The position numbers and the translations under genes were made by a program. From Escallonia rubra (lineage: Eukaryota > Streptophyta > Magnoliopsida > Escalloniales > Escalloniaceae), in contig JAVXUO010001677.1 in NCBI GenBank assembly GCA_033065855.1, positions 248,001 to 312,000 of the forward strand: 64,000 nt of DNA, given 5' to 3'. Positions within the stretch are counted from its first letter, which is position 1. Each line of letters begins with the position of its first letter. Positions 24,549-36,203 of this stretch are shown here, piece by piece. Under the pieces are notes generated by a model that saw only the letters and a list, made by a program, of their open reading frames with translations, was not told the DNA's origin and ran no database searches.

Positions 24549-25070
24549 ATTATCCTTCTCTGTCGATTAAAACACCATCCCACTACAAAACTCCACCCAC
24601 AAACACCCTGCCCACTGCCTATCACACACACGTGCATACCTCCGCACACACCCCCTCCCCCCCCACACATACAGACAGGCAAACCACCATCGGTGCACCC
24701 TTATCCCTCTCCGCTTATTTAAACACTATCCCACCACCAAACTCTACCCCCAAACACCAGTTCCCATAGCCCATCACACACGCGCGCTCATAGAAAGGCG
24801 AACCACCACAAGCGCTCCCTTATCCCTTTCCACTTATCTAAACACCATTGCACCACCAAACTCCATTACAAAAACACCACTACCCACTGCCTATCACACA
24901 CCTGCACATTCACCCGCACATACATAGAACGCAGAACAACCATTGGTGCTCCATTATCCTTCTATGCCTATACAAACACCATCCCACCACTAAACTCCCC
25001 CCTCTGAACACAACTGCCCATTGCCCATCACACACACACACACACACACTCGTGCACGCACGCGCACATT
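24549..25070. repeat. CA-rich minisatellite, four diverged units of about 110-150 bases
   Basis: Units begin with a CC(A/C)TTATCC(T/C)T-type motif at about 24549, 24699, 24820 and 24951. Each runs through a CACCATCCCACCACNAAACTCC-like core and a CATCACACAC tract. Open frames across it are low-complexity artefacts. Confidence 0.75.
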
Positions 25071-25454
25071 AACATACCCTACGACAACCACTTGTACATC
25101 ACACTCACACCCACAGCCACGTAGAGAAAATGGGGACAACCTCTACCCATACCCCCACACACACCGGTAACCACCTTATACTAATATATTTCTCTTTCTG
25201 TAACACACACGCGCTTGCACAACATACAGACCTAACCACTCCCCAACACCACCATCATCAAATGCCCCACCACTGCTACCAAATACCAAACCCTTGATCA
25301 CAGCCGCCAGTCAGAGTTCCCATTAGCGACCACAACTACCACTAACCATATTTCACACAATCCAAAGCAGATTTAGATCTATACAAAGAACAGTTTTGGG
25401 TTTAGTATGTGGGAAAGATTATAAATTGGGTGTGAATTGTGATTATCTTCATAA

Positions 25455-27290
25455 ATAAGTGTGGTGGTTGTGGTGTGTATTGGAAGTGGTGGGTTCGTCT
25501 ATGGTAGTCAAGGTGACTGGGCAGCAATGGCTGTGGTGTAGATCGGTAGTAGTGGGTTCATTTTTGGTATTGGTGGCGGGGTAGTGATGGGTTCAAGTTT
25601 CGTGGTCTTGATGGCGAGGCAATGGTGGTTGTAGTGCAGATCGGTAGTGGTGGGTTCGATTATAGTGCTGGTTGCGGGCTAGTGGTGGGTCTCCTTTTGG
25701 TGGTCGTGATGGGGGGTGGGGGTAGTGGTGGTTGTTGAAACCAATAAAATAACCCTAGAGGGGGGTGAATAGGGTTTTTAAAAATTAATGAGGAACTTAA
25801 AAGAAACACAATCGTGAATCTCAATCAAACCAAGCAATATTTCAATAAAGATGCTAACTATACAATCTTGAGCAATTATACAGCAATATGAAAGAGATTG
25901 AGTTAGAGATACTTGACAATGAGATTTGAATGGTTCAACTTGAACTATACTCAAACCTACATCAACCTCTTCAAGGACGTCACTTGCAAGAGCACTAGAA
26001 TCCACAAGGAACAATCTTCTTCCAGGTCAAGATCAAAACCCTTACACCACTTGGTGATAATCCCACACCAAGCACAATCCTTCAATCCACAAAGTTCACC
26101 CAAGACTTGACATCCAAGACTTGACAAACCAAGCCTTGATCAGAATCCTTTTACAAAAATCAATTGTGTACAAAGAAACTCTCTTGAAAGGAAATGAGTA
26201 CAAATGAGACTCTAGTACAATATTGAGATAAGAGAATTGATGACGTAAAATCATGAAGATGAAGAGAGAAAAGTTTAATCTATGAGCCTTGATGTTTCTC
26301 TAATAAATGTAGGCTTAATATGTGGTTTCATAGCGTATGATGAAGCCCCAAATCATTTTTATAGAGTGGATATCAAATATAGCCATTATGAAAAATTTTG
26401 GCATGATTTTGGGCAAAACTAGCCGTTATTTTCAACCAACAGTTAATAAAGTCGATTGCATTCCCAATGTAGTCTACTGCATTACCTTACTGCTCATTTC
26501 TCGACTGCCTCACGAAACTCTCTTTCTTACTTTGAGCATAACTTTCTCTAAAAAAATCGGATTAAGGCGCCATTTTTTGCATTGGAAAACTAATGAATTT
26601 TTTTATCAAAATATGAAAAACTTAGCACCAAAAACATTTTTGAGAAAATTTTGAAAGGTTATGAACTCACATGCAATGTACAAGGTGTCCTAAGGTCATT
26701 TTAAGTCATAGTCATCAATCTAAGCATCAAAACAAGACTAGTTACATAAGTAAGATCAATCATAATTGATAGTAACTTAGCCTATATACTCTTTGTTTCT
26801 CTTTAGCATTGGACTTGATGAAGCTTCCATAGCATATCCACTATATCTTTGAGCTTCTTTGGCTTTAATCCATGTGTCCAACTTCTCAAATGTGTCTTTA
26901 TAAGTGTGTATGTATATACTTAATAAGAATCTACTCAAAGCACATATTAGAACATAATCAATATGTAGTTATCATCAAAACAAGATGTAAGCCTAGATTA
27001 TCCAACCATAGGGCTAACAGTTGTGGTGTATATTGGCAATGTTAGGTTTGCTTCGTGTCGGTGGCGAGACAATTGAGGGTTCGATTTTGGTGGTCGAGAT
27101 GTCAGTACAGTGGCGGTTATGGTGTAGATCATTGGTGGTTGGCTCGTTTTTGGTGTTGGTATTGGGGCAGTGGTGGGTTAGTTTTTTTATGGTCGTGATG
27201 CCGGGTAGTGGTGGTTATGGTGTAGGTCGGTTGTGGTGGGTTAGGTTTTGGTGGTGGTGGTCGGCATTGGTAGTTGTGTTGTAACGCCGC
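25455..27290. repeat. GT-rich minisatellite field split by a solo LTR
   Basis: Units of roughly 100 bases with GGTGTAGATCGGTAGT(A/G)GTGGGTTC-like cores occupy 25455-25732 and continue at 27020-27290. The interrupting segment 25733-27019 is a solo LTR, so the field predates that insertion. Confidence 0.7.
25733..27019 (-). mobile_element. Solo LTR of the SIRE-like copia family
   Basis: Starts TGTTGAAACC and ends GGGCTAACA on the plus strand; the reverse complement matches the LTRs at 49091 and 53770 (TGTTAGCCCTATGGTTGG... to ACCCTATTCACCCCCCTCTAGGG). It is flanked by near-identical 5-bp target duplications, GTGGT (25728-25732) and GTTGT (27020-27024). No internal region remains, as expected after LTR-LTR recombination. 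Confidence 0.88.
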
Positions 27291-27344
27291 CATGGGAGCC
27301 ATGTGTGATCTACTCGGTGACTGTGGTGGTGAATTGGTGTGAGC

Positions 27345-28341
27345 TAAACCTGGCAATTTTCTGTCCGTACCCCCGGGTCGACCCGTACTCGGTCAAAAAC
27401 CTGAGGTACAGGGTACATATATGTGCTACCCGTTGAAAATAAAAACTCATACCCAAACTGAACCGTAATTTTCGGGTCGGTCCGGGTCGGGTGACAGGTT
27501 ACCCGTTTTTCAAAGTATATATAAACAAACATTTTGTGCCTAACCCTTCACTTTCATTTTTCTTCTTTACTTCTTAGGCCCTTCTTCTCATTTCTCATAA
27601 ACATTTGTGCCACTACCGCTGCTGCCCCTCTCGTTCAAGATCTACCCCCCCCCCCCGTCACTCCGTCTTCCCCCTCACTCTCACGAATCTACCGCAACTC
27701 CACCCGTCGTCAATCTGTCACCGCAGCCGCCGATCGAGTAAGTGACCAACCGTTGCCCTTCGTCTCTCCGTCGTCATTTCGTCACCACCAGATCTATTAT
27801 GACCTGTTGAATTTTTTTTTGTTTTATTTTGTTTATTCAAGAAGCGGTCACCACTCCCTCGCTACCAGATCCATTGTTGACCTTTGCTAACCAGATCTAC
27901 TGATCTTGAATTTTTTTTTTCTTTTATTTTGTTTATTCAAGAAACCTGAAATTATTTTATTTTGTTTATTCAAGAAGCCTGATGCTAACTTTCAGTCTTG
28001 TAGTTGTTGTGTAGGCTTGTGATTTTTGTGCAAATGTAATGGATCTTAATGGAGAATGATTATTGTAATGTGGAATTTTCAAGTTATGTTTGTGTAGTAA
28101 AAGAAGGAATTTGTGTAATAAACGAAGGAAGAAAGGAGAAAAAACATTCAAGAAAGGAAGGAATATTTGTTAATTTTTTTGTTGTTGTAAAAACTAATGT
28201 TTCACCCGTGGGTAATGCCCTACCCGCATGGTAGGGTAGTGCGGGTACGGATCTAGAAAAAGTCTACTGGAAAAAAATCGGGTAAAATATACCCGATCGG
28301 TTTTACCCGTACTCGGCGGATATACCCGTTTGTCGGGTCTA
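27345..28341. mobile_element. Non-autonomous hAT-like element with perfect 8-bp target duplication
   Basis: GTGTGAGC occurs at 27337-27344 and 28342-28349. The ends TAAACCTGGCAA and, inverted, TAGACCCGACAA match at 9 of 12 positions. Both subterminal regions are full of ACCCG/CGGGT motifs. The 997-base element encodes no transposase. An 8-bp duplication and subterminal GC-rich repeats are hAT features. Confidence 0.88.
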
Positions 28342-28349
28342 GTGTGAGC

Positions 28350-29998
28350 AGTTGATGAGTTAGGTAATTTTATTCTTCTTTGAGGGGTACTACCATCTTT
28401 TTATTAAGTTTGTTAACTCTCTAAACTAAAAAATAGGTGTATCTTAGTTTAAATTCAATTGATTGAAAGAGCAGTATATTACAGACAAATCTCAAGAATG
28501 TGAGTGTAATCATGTGATTGAGTGCCAAATGCCAATATAAACAAACCATGAGGTGCCTTCGTACAAATAATCATGAAAGAAAAGATCAGTTCAGGACATT
28601 GAATATTTTTTATAATCTTCAAAAGAAATTTAATTTATGAATCACCTGTTATTGGAATTGTTCTAGTGCTAAATTTTGCTTTTAAGTTAATGCTAATGAC
28701 ACTCCGATATTTATACTGTCATCCATAAAGGAAAGTATAAAAGTTAATACTTTGTGCTCCTTGCACCAATTATTATTTGTACACAAGAGTGGTGTTAACA
28801 AATCGAGAGTGGCAACAAGCTCCTCCTTGACACTGGGCAAGCCATGTTCCCCACTCTTGACACCTCAATTCATATCAAAATATCAATTTAGCGTTCATTT
28901 GGACGTTGAAACGGGGGTCTTGGTCCCCTTGGATTGGAGAATTGGAAAAAGGGCAGGAGCACGGAAGAATGGGTGGAGATGCTTTAATATGCTTTTCAAG
29001 ATTTGACATCTGTCCATCTCTCCCCCCTCCCCACTCTTCTCTCTCTCTAACAAATCTTTTCTGTATTCATGTTTATTATTTATGATTTTAATTTTCTTTT
29101 TCATCCCAATTTCTTTAGCAAGTCCTTTCTCTTTCTTCTCCACTCTCTTTCTTACTCTTAGAAGACACCCTTTAACCAAAATCTTATAAAGAATCAAGAA
29201 AAAGAAGGCCTCGAGTGACAACATTGAGCTGTATTTTTCACATTGCTAAGTTACCCACTTAATCTTTTTCTTGATTCTTTAACACACTTTCCAAGTCTTT
29301 CACCAGATGCAAGTGATTGAGAGAGAAGAAGACCACTTTTTTGAGAATTAGGTAGTGACTTTTTAACCATCATCCAGTTCATTATTATGCTCTGCACGTC
29401 AAAATAGTTGTTTGAAATCCAGAGGTTGTTACGGGTTGCCTCAGATCCGGGTAACTCAAGTTTATGTGCAAAAAGTTGCCATCTTTTTTCAGGTTTTCCC
29501 TGTGATTCATGGGATTTTTGCCTTGCCTTTCCGAGGTTCTTTCTCATGATCCCACTTTTAGAGAGAAAGTTTTAACTACTTTCTTGTTAGTACTTATTTT
29601 ATACTGATTTAATTCGTGTGATTTATTGCTGTACCTGGAAGTTTCTATATTTCCCCCTGTTTGTGTGTCCCTGTAGTTGATAGAGGCAGATAGAGAAAAG
29701 TCCAGAGAAGAAGAAGTTAGATTAAGTCTGACTTATTTAGCTAGAATTGAATTCTAGAAAAGGAAGTTTGGTATCAATTTTTCTCCACCAGATCTGACTA
29801 CCCATTTCCAATTTAATGCCTGTTGGCTGATTGAGACGTGGCAGTGCACCGTGAATTCTTTTTCTTGTTTTAGTTTTAAATTTTCCTTTAGGCATGGAAC
29901 CATTTATTCATGGTTCGAGATTGTTCTTGATGATAGAAGAAGGTGATGAATTAGTTCAACAATGACAGCTTGTGTAGTTTTAGGGGGGCTGGATTTTG
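28350..29998. other. Upstream region of the PP2C gene
   Basis: No separate gene is seen. CT-rich tracts occur near 29015-29050. A T-rich stretch ending CCTTTAG at about 29893 may be a 5'-UTR intron acceptor, but this is unproven. Confidence 0.4.
29836..29842 (+). promoter_or_regulatory. ABRE-like ACGTGGC motif upstream of PP2C
   Basis: ACGTGGC lies 157 bases upstream of ATG 29999. Clade-A PP2C genes are typically ABA-induced through ABRE elements, so the motif is plausible. A single match could be chance, and it may lie within the transcribed leader. Confidence 0.35.
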
Positions 29999-30867
29999 AT
30001 GGAGGAGATGTCTTCGGCGGTTGCAGTGCCATTTAGAGTAGGTAACTCAGACTGTGATAACCCAACTCTTAAAACCTATAGTGATATTACTAGGCTGAAA
30101 ATTGATGGCAGACATGACAAGCTTGTTTACGAATACTGCAACCAAAAGTTCTGTGAAGTTTATTTCTGGTGGGGAGGATTCCATTTGCGAAGATTCTGAT
30201 AACGATAGTGTCATAGTGTCAGTGCCCACAGAGAATAGGAGCGAAGGGACTGGTTTGTTGGATATGATATCTGAAAATGAAAGCAATTCGGTTGCTAGTG
30301 ATGTTGTAATCAGAGAGAGTGAGGAGGATGATTTGTTGTCTTTGGAGGGTGATCAAATCCTTGATAGTTCTTGTTCTTTTTCGGTGGTTAGTGATTGTAG
30401 CAGTATCTGTGGTGATGATTTGTTAGCCTTTGAGGGTACAACTGAGACAGGGACGTCCGGATGCTTAGATACTGAGATTATTGATAAAGTTACAACCGAG
30501 GAGGAGATTGTACTTATCAATAAAGGGGAAGAGATATTGAATGGACCCCTTGCTGTTAGAGTGGACCTTGAGGAAGAGACTACAGAGGGGTCTGCAGTTG
30601 TTATTCAGTTGCCTCTGGATACAGAGTCAAGTGTAACAGTCATCCGCAGTGTCTTTGAGGTGGATTGTGTGCCCCTCTGGGGATTCACGTCTATATGTGG
30701 AAGGAGACCAGAAATGGAAGATGCACTTGCCGCTATCCCTAGGTTTATGAAAGTTCCCATTCACATGCTAATTGGTGATCGAGTACGTGATGGATTGACC
30801 AACTACCTAAGTCACTTGACAGCTCATCTCTTTGGAGTCTATGATGGCCATGGTGGTTCTCAGGTAG

Positions 30868-30905
<38 letters not shown>

Positions 30906-33900
30906 ACCCCCCTGGAAGTTCTCAGGTGGTTCTCCATTAGTTTTCAAATTTTTTAGTCGTATACTTGTGTTTCTGGAATTAAGTTGACTTCCTGAAGTTG
31001 GTTTTTATTCTTCAGGTTGCAGATTATTGTCGTGAACGTGTTCATTCTGCTTTGGCTGAGGAGTTACAACTTCTTATGGCCAGTCTAACTGAAGGAACTA
31101 TGACGCACCATTGCCAAGAACTGTGGAAAACAGCATTTACCAACTGCTTTCTCAAGGTTGATGCTGAGGTTGGAGGAAAAGCTAGTCTTGGACCCGTGGC
31201 TCCAGAAACAGTTGGCTCTACTGCTGTTGTTGCCGTAATTTGTTCCTCTCATATTATAGTGGCGAATTGTGGCGATTCAAGAGCAGTCCTTTGTCGTGGC
31301 AAAGAACCCATGGCATTGTCCGTGGATCATAAAGTAAGAGACCTGCCTTTGCAGTTTACCTACTACTCAACTTTCTCAACCTATCTTGTAAACTGAAATA
31401 GAATACTTCTTTTCGTTGACTTCAATGACCAGCCAAATCGCGAAGATGAATATGCAAGGATCGAAGCAGCTGGAGGCAAGGTGATCCAATGGAATGGGCA
31501 TCGTGTTTTTGGCGTTCTTGCAATGTCGCGCTCTATTGGTATGGATTCCTAATAATTTTGTTCCTTTCGCCTGCGTGTTTCCAGAAAGCTGCCAATCCAG
31601 TGTCTTTGCTTATACCTTTCTTAAGCTCTTTTATTCAGCAATGTTACTGAAGTAAAATTTCTCGATGAAGCTAACATATCAACACTAATTAGGAAAATTC
31701 TTAGGAAAAGTTACTAACCACAAATGCCTTTATATCATTGCCGATCTTTCCCCTGGTTTTAGCATATTCTAATCACTGGGCATTGTTATATACTTATACC
31801 TCACTTTCTTACATCGACTCTTAAAACTGCATGCTATTTTATTGGCGCCCTACACTTGGACAAAGGGATATGTGCCCGACATATCTTATTGGATACGCCA
31901 CCTAGGGCAATATCTAATAAAACTTTTGTCTCACTTTTGTTTTAAGGCACGAGAAGTGTCATCAGTTAAAACAATGTACTTCACGTAAATCGACATTTTA
32001 CCCTAGCAAAGAACGAAAAATAAAATCTTGGTTCGTGGAAGTTGGATGATCACACTTAGATACGTGACTGACCCCAACACTCTTTACCAAGTCCATTTAG
32101 GAGAGCTCGGCCCAAAAAGAAAATCAATATGTCTAATACTCTTAGATTTTGAAGTTGGAAGTCTATACTGAGATGGTTTAATATGATTAATGATGAAATT
32201 TTTTATTCTCAAATCCTCAAGGTGTTGGACGTTCGAGCAGAATTTTCTAGCGAATTTTGAGGCATACTGACCTTTGATAAACGACAAAGCCCCAGTCCTT
32301 TTTCCCCCTTTCCTATTTTCATGAAGACTCAAATCCTCAAGGTGCTGGACGTTCAAGCAGAATTTTCTAGCGAATGTTGAGGCATACTGACCTTTCATAA
32401 ACGACAATGCCCCAGACGTTTTTCCCCCTTTCCTATTTTCATCAAGAAAAACATGGCATTATTGTAATTGAGGTTACAGACTCTAAATTATTGGGATCAA
32501 GAGTATTGAGCATGTTGAAGACGAGGAACATGCCCAAAGAGCGATAGAGCAGTAATGCTGCAATTCTCTACTCCTCATGACTGCAATCCTGAGATACAGT
32601 TTGTTATCCAATTTTAACAACAAAAATCCTTGAATGTGGAGATTTCATATACAGAGGAAGGCATGGTATCCTTCTTTCTGCAAGGAAATAAAGGAGAAGA
32701 AAAAGAAACATGATTTTGGGTTATCAGGATAGAGTATGGAGAAATATGTAATTGTTCTGTTTTTCTTATGAAGCATCATAATCATAATCTCTTGAGCTCT
32801 AAGAACTGAGGGTTTCAGATGACGGCATAGGTTTAGGCTCCGAGTAGGCATGTTTTCCAATTTTAACAACTAAATTCCTCAAATTTGGGGATTTCATATA
32901 CAGAGGAAGGCGTGTTTTCCTGCTTTCTGTAAGGAAATAAAGGAAAAGAAAACGAAACATGATTTTGGGTTATAAGGATAGAGTATGGAGAAAGATATAG
33001 TTGTTCTCTTTTTCTTATGAAGCATCATAATCATAATCTCTTGAGCTTTAAGAACCGAGGGATTCAGATGACGACATAGGTTTAGGCTCCGAGTAGGACA
33101 TGGTTCATAAATTAGGTTGTATCCTTCAACTTTACTCAATTCATGCCGGTGGGTTTAAGGATTTGGAGGAATGAGAAGACTAACAATGGTGTTTTATTTG
33201 CCAAGAACTTCGGTTCGGGCAACACATGTGATCCATGGAACGATTGCCTTGCTGCTCAGTTGAAAGCATAGCTAGAGAGTTCTTGTAGAGGATTGTGCCA
33301 GTTGAAAGCATAAAGAGGCTTTTGCCAGTTATAAATAAGTAGCTGACGCAACTGACTTCGAATGACTTATTTCTCTTTTCTGGCAGTATGTGTTCCAAAT
33401 TGCTACCTTAAAGCATCCGCTTTATTGAAGGCTGGAGCATCTTACCAAAGAAGATAAACAAGTTAATCTGCCGAATACTGACACAGTTTACCTGATTTAT
33501 GCTTTTTCAGATCTATTTATTTTGGTGTTGTTTCTATTTCTCTTTATATTAAGGGGGTTGTGGGGTTTGAAGTTTTAAAGAGAGAGAAGAAAGAATTAGC
33601 TTTTGACAATAACAATCTACACTTAGAATAGTGCCTTCCGGACGATACATCTTTTTTTTAGATTCCAAAGACAAATGGCTTTTATCCTGTTAGATTCAAT
33701 GCCATAATCTCTCTATCCGCTATGCAACTAAGTCTGTTATCTTCTGGGAGTTCATTACCATCATTTTCTCTCTCCCTCTCTCTGACACACGTAAACACAC
33801 AAAGATTGTGATTTCAAATTCCGTTTGGATTTTGTGATTCAATTTTTTCATGGTAATGAAGTGAATCCATATCTTTTACCATATAAATGAGTATAGTTAC

Positions 33901-34673
33901 GATTTGAATGCATGGCCTTATTGTCTTGGTTTAAAGATGCTTTAATGCTTGCAATCAGTAAAATCACTTCCAGTATGGACGCCAAGTTGCATAAATATAT
34001 AGCCTTTTTAGTAATATATGCCGAATACAAGTACGCTTAGTGTGATGAGAAGTGTTTGGTGATCTTATCAAGGTAATAGTTGAGCTATATACTATATTCT
34101 TAATTAATACCACCCTGAGCGCTTCTTACTTGGGCGAATGTCACGAGGTAAACATTTCCTTGGACATGCTCTATCTTGAATGCATTGGATATCGATCAGC
34201 AAGTTCCTTTGAACCGTGACAGCCTGATCCCATTTTGTGCAGCATTTCATGGTCTGTATTTTTGTATGCATCTTCATTTTATGCGAGAGGCTTATTTGTG
34301 GAGTGTTCCAGAAACTGACCTGTCATTGTGGCCTGTAGGTGACAGATATCTAAAACCCTGGATCATTCCAGATCCAGAAGTGATGTTCATTCCTAGAGCC
34401 AAAGAAGATGAATGCCTCATTCTGGCCAGCGATGGTTTATGGGATGTCATGACAAATGAGGAAGTGTGCGATATGGCTCGCAAACGGATGCTTATCTGGC
34501 ATAAGAAGAATGGTGCCACTCTTCCCGTAGAAAGGGGTGAAGGCATTGATCCTGCAGCTCAGGCAGCAGCAGAATGCATATCAAACCGAGCTCTTCAAAA
34601 GGGTAGCAAGGACAACATAACCGTGATTGTGGTGGACTTGAAAGCCCAAAGAAAGTTTAAGAGCAAAACCTGA
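29999..34673 (+). CDS. HAB1: Clade-A protein phosphatase 2C, HAB1-like, with N-terminal frameshift
   Basis: Exons: 29999-30863, 31016-31333, 31433-31538 and 34339-34673 (stop TGA). All introns are GT-AG and phases agree. The catalytic domain carries EMEDALAA, GVYDGHGG (metal-binding Asp), ETVGSTAVV, GDSRAVL, DHKPNREDEYARIE, GVLAMSRSIGDRYLKP, SDGLWDV and GSKDNIT, and ends DLKAQRKFKSKT. The Trp in the VIQWNG segment corresponds to the HAB1 Trp that contacts the ABA receptor. HAB1 dephosphorylates SnRK2 kinases and is inhibited by PYR/PYL/RCAR receptors bound to ABA. Oddity: ATG 29999 opens MEEMSSAVAVPFR, the conserved clade start, but that frame ends at 30197-30199. From ATG 30105 (MADMTSLF) the rest is open and gives 505 residues. 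A run of four A at 30098-30101 with one extra base would explain this. Either translation starts at 30105, or the N-terminus is damaged, or the base is an assembly error. Intron 3 is unusually long (2.8 kb). Confidence 0.9.
32208..32447. repeat. 120-bp tandem duplication in PP2C intron 3
   Basis: Units 32208-32327 and 32328-32447 both begin CTCAAATCCTCAAGGTG and share most bases. The period is exactly 120. Confidence 0.85.
32608..33100. repeat. About 249-bp tandem duplication in PP2C intron 3
   Basis: Units 32608-32856 and 32857-33100 both begin CCAATTTTAACAAC and contain ATTTCATATACAGAGGAAGG and GGTTTAGGCTCCGAGTAGG. A few substitutions and small indels separate them. Confidence 0.85.
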
Positions 34674-35212
34674 AATAATTCATCCCTGTAAGATATAAAG
34701 TTAATGGCTAGCCCATCGGTTTTTTCACCAGGGCTTTTTCTTGGGAGTAGCACCTGTGTCTAGTATAGGAATATAGGCACTCTTCTTAAGTTCTTCTGTT
34801 GGAAATCTTTGCTGTTTCAAGTAGGACAGACGGCATATGAGGAACTTCCATGCTTACAATCCTTGTTATGCCTCCGAGTTAAACGCCCTGTGAGGTGCAT
34901 TTACAAATGAGTTAGCAAGCGCTGATATTATTGATCCATTGGTCTTAAAGAATGCTAGGAGGTTGTGATGAGTCTTGTATCATATTGATTGAGGCAACAA
35001 TGGTGATGGTGGGGTGGTGGGAGTATTCCGCGGAAGGTTTAATTAGTCTTCTCCCCCCCCCCCAAAAAAAATCTTGGGAAACAAAAAAGGATGCTTTAGA
35101 CCGATCTAAATCAAAGTATATTTTGAATCTAACTCCCTCAAAACCATTTTGATCTAAGCTTGAAGTGAATAATTAAACTTTTTATTTTTATTTTTTGGAG
35201 GACCTTAACATA
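34674..35212. other. 3' flank of the PP2C gene
   Basis: Presumed 3' UTR and intergenic sequence, with a C run followed by an A run near 35050-35067. The next feature is the left target duplication of the Tat-like element (CAAGT, 35213-35217). Confidence 0.5.
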
Positions 35213-35766
35213 CAAGTTGTTGTTAGTGTTGGAATTGGGTTTTAAACCCATTGTGGAGAAGCAACTTTGACTCAATTTTCAAATGGGTTCCAAACCATAG
35301 CTTGGTTAGGAACAAATTAATTCACGTTCATCTATTGGAATATATGATCGTGGTATATTCACATGTTTAAAACGAATGAGAAGTGAATGAGAAAATTGAA
35401 GCTAAAGTTAGTGGTTCACCTTGAAAGGGCTAAAGTTAGTGGTTCACCTTGAAAGGAAAAGAGTATCCCACATTGAAGAGATAAAGTCAATGTTGTCTCC
35501 TTATAAGGCTTAGCCTTGAGCTAAGGGATGGGCCCCTTGGGGGTACCCATGTTTTGTAAGGAGGGAGGACCTAGGTTGACCCAAGGTCCACCACGCGCGC
35601 GCCGCCCGCCCCGTCCCGGTCCGTGGCTTGGGCTTGGCCCAATCAAGCTTTGTTCTTTTTGGGACAAATAAATTTTATTTATTTAATTTCCTTTCCGAAA
35701 AGTTGTGACCTTTCCTTTCCAACCAACCAGCTGTGAAGAGTTGCACCCCCCAGTGAATACTCTGTG

Positions 35767-35773
35767 TATAAAA
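35767..35773 (+). promoter_or_regulatory. Copia LTR TATA box
   Basis: TATAAAA, repeated at 41531-41537 in the other LTR. Transcription would be expected to start roughly 30 bases downstream, which places the start of R near 35800 (inference). Confidence 0.65.
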
Positions 35774-35990
35774 CCGAGTCAGTTTACAGAAGTTAGATAC
35801 GAATTAAAATCCCGAATTTTCTTTTCTTCTGTACAAGAGTCTGTCCAGTTTTAAGTGTTCGTAAAAGAAGAAAGAGTTCTACCATTGTTTGGTTCGCCGG
35901 GTCTGGAAATTTGGTGTGCTACTATTTTCAGACGTAGCCGTTGTATCCTGGGAGACTATCGTCAAGAACCGTCAGCACCGTTGCGGGACG

Positions 35991-35996
35991 AATAAA
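35991..35996 (+). promoter_or_regulatory. Copia LTR poly(A) signal inside a segment complementary to the leader
   Basis: AATAAA lies within CGAATAAAGTCTTAAG (35989-36004). The equivalent in the 3' LTR is 41755-41760. The perfect complement of this 16-mer lies at 36188-36203, just after the 5' LTR, and is absent after the 3' LTR. Confidence 0.6.
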
Positions 35997-36187
35997 GTCT
36001 TAAGGACAGTGAATCAAATTCACGCCTCGACCCCTTTTTTCCTTTGCTGTTCTGCAATCCTGTTGTGAGTTCATTTTAATTGTTCTTGCAAAGACTATAT
36101 GTTCTGTTTAGTAAACTACATTTATGTATTTCGTACTTAATTGTTTTCTACACAAGTATACACAAAGTATATATTTCGAACAACAAT

Positions 36188-36203
36188 CTTAAGACTTTAT
36201 TCG
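36188..36203 (+). promoter_or_regulatory. Primer-binding position of the copia element, self-complementary to its own LTR
   Basis: CTTAAGACTTTATTCG begins three bases after the 5' LTR end (36185), where a primer-binding site is expected. No iMet-type TGGTATCAGAGC is present here. The sequence is a perfect 16-nt complement of 35989-36004 in the LTR. Confidence 0.6.

Noticed and set aside
24437..25072. Pro/His/Thr-rich open frames in the CA-rich region as a proline-rich cell-wall protein
   Set aside because: They follow minisatellite units in more than one frame, without signal peptide or codon structure.
27534..27890. 118-codon open frame as a gene
   Set aside because: It lies wholly inside the hAT-like element and is low in complexity.
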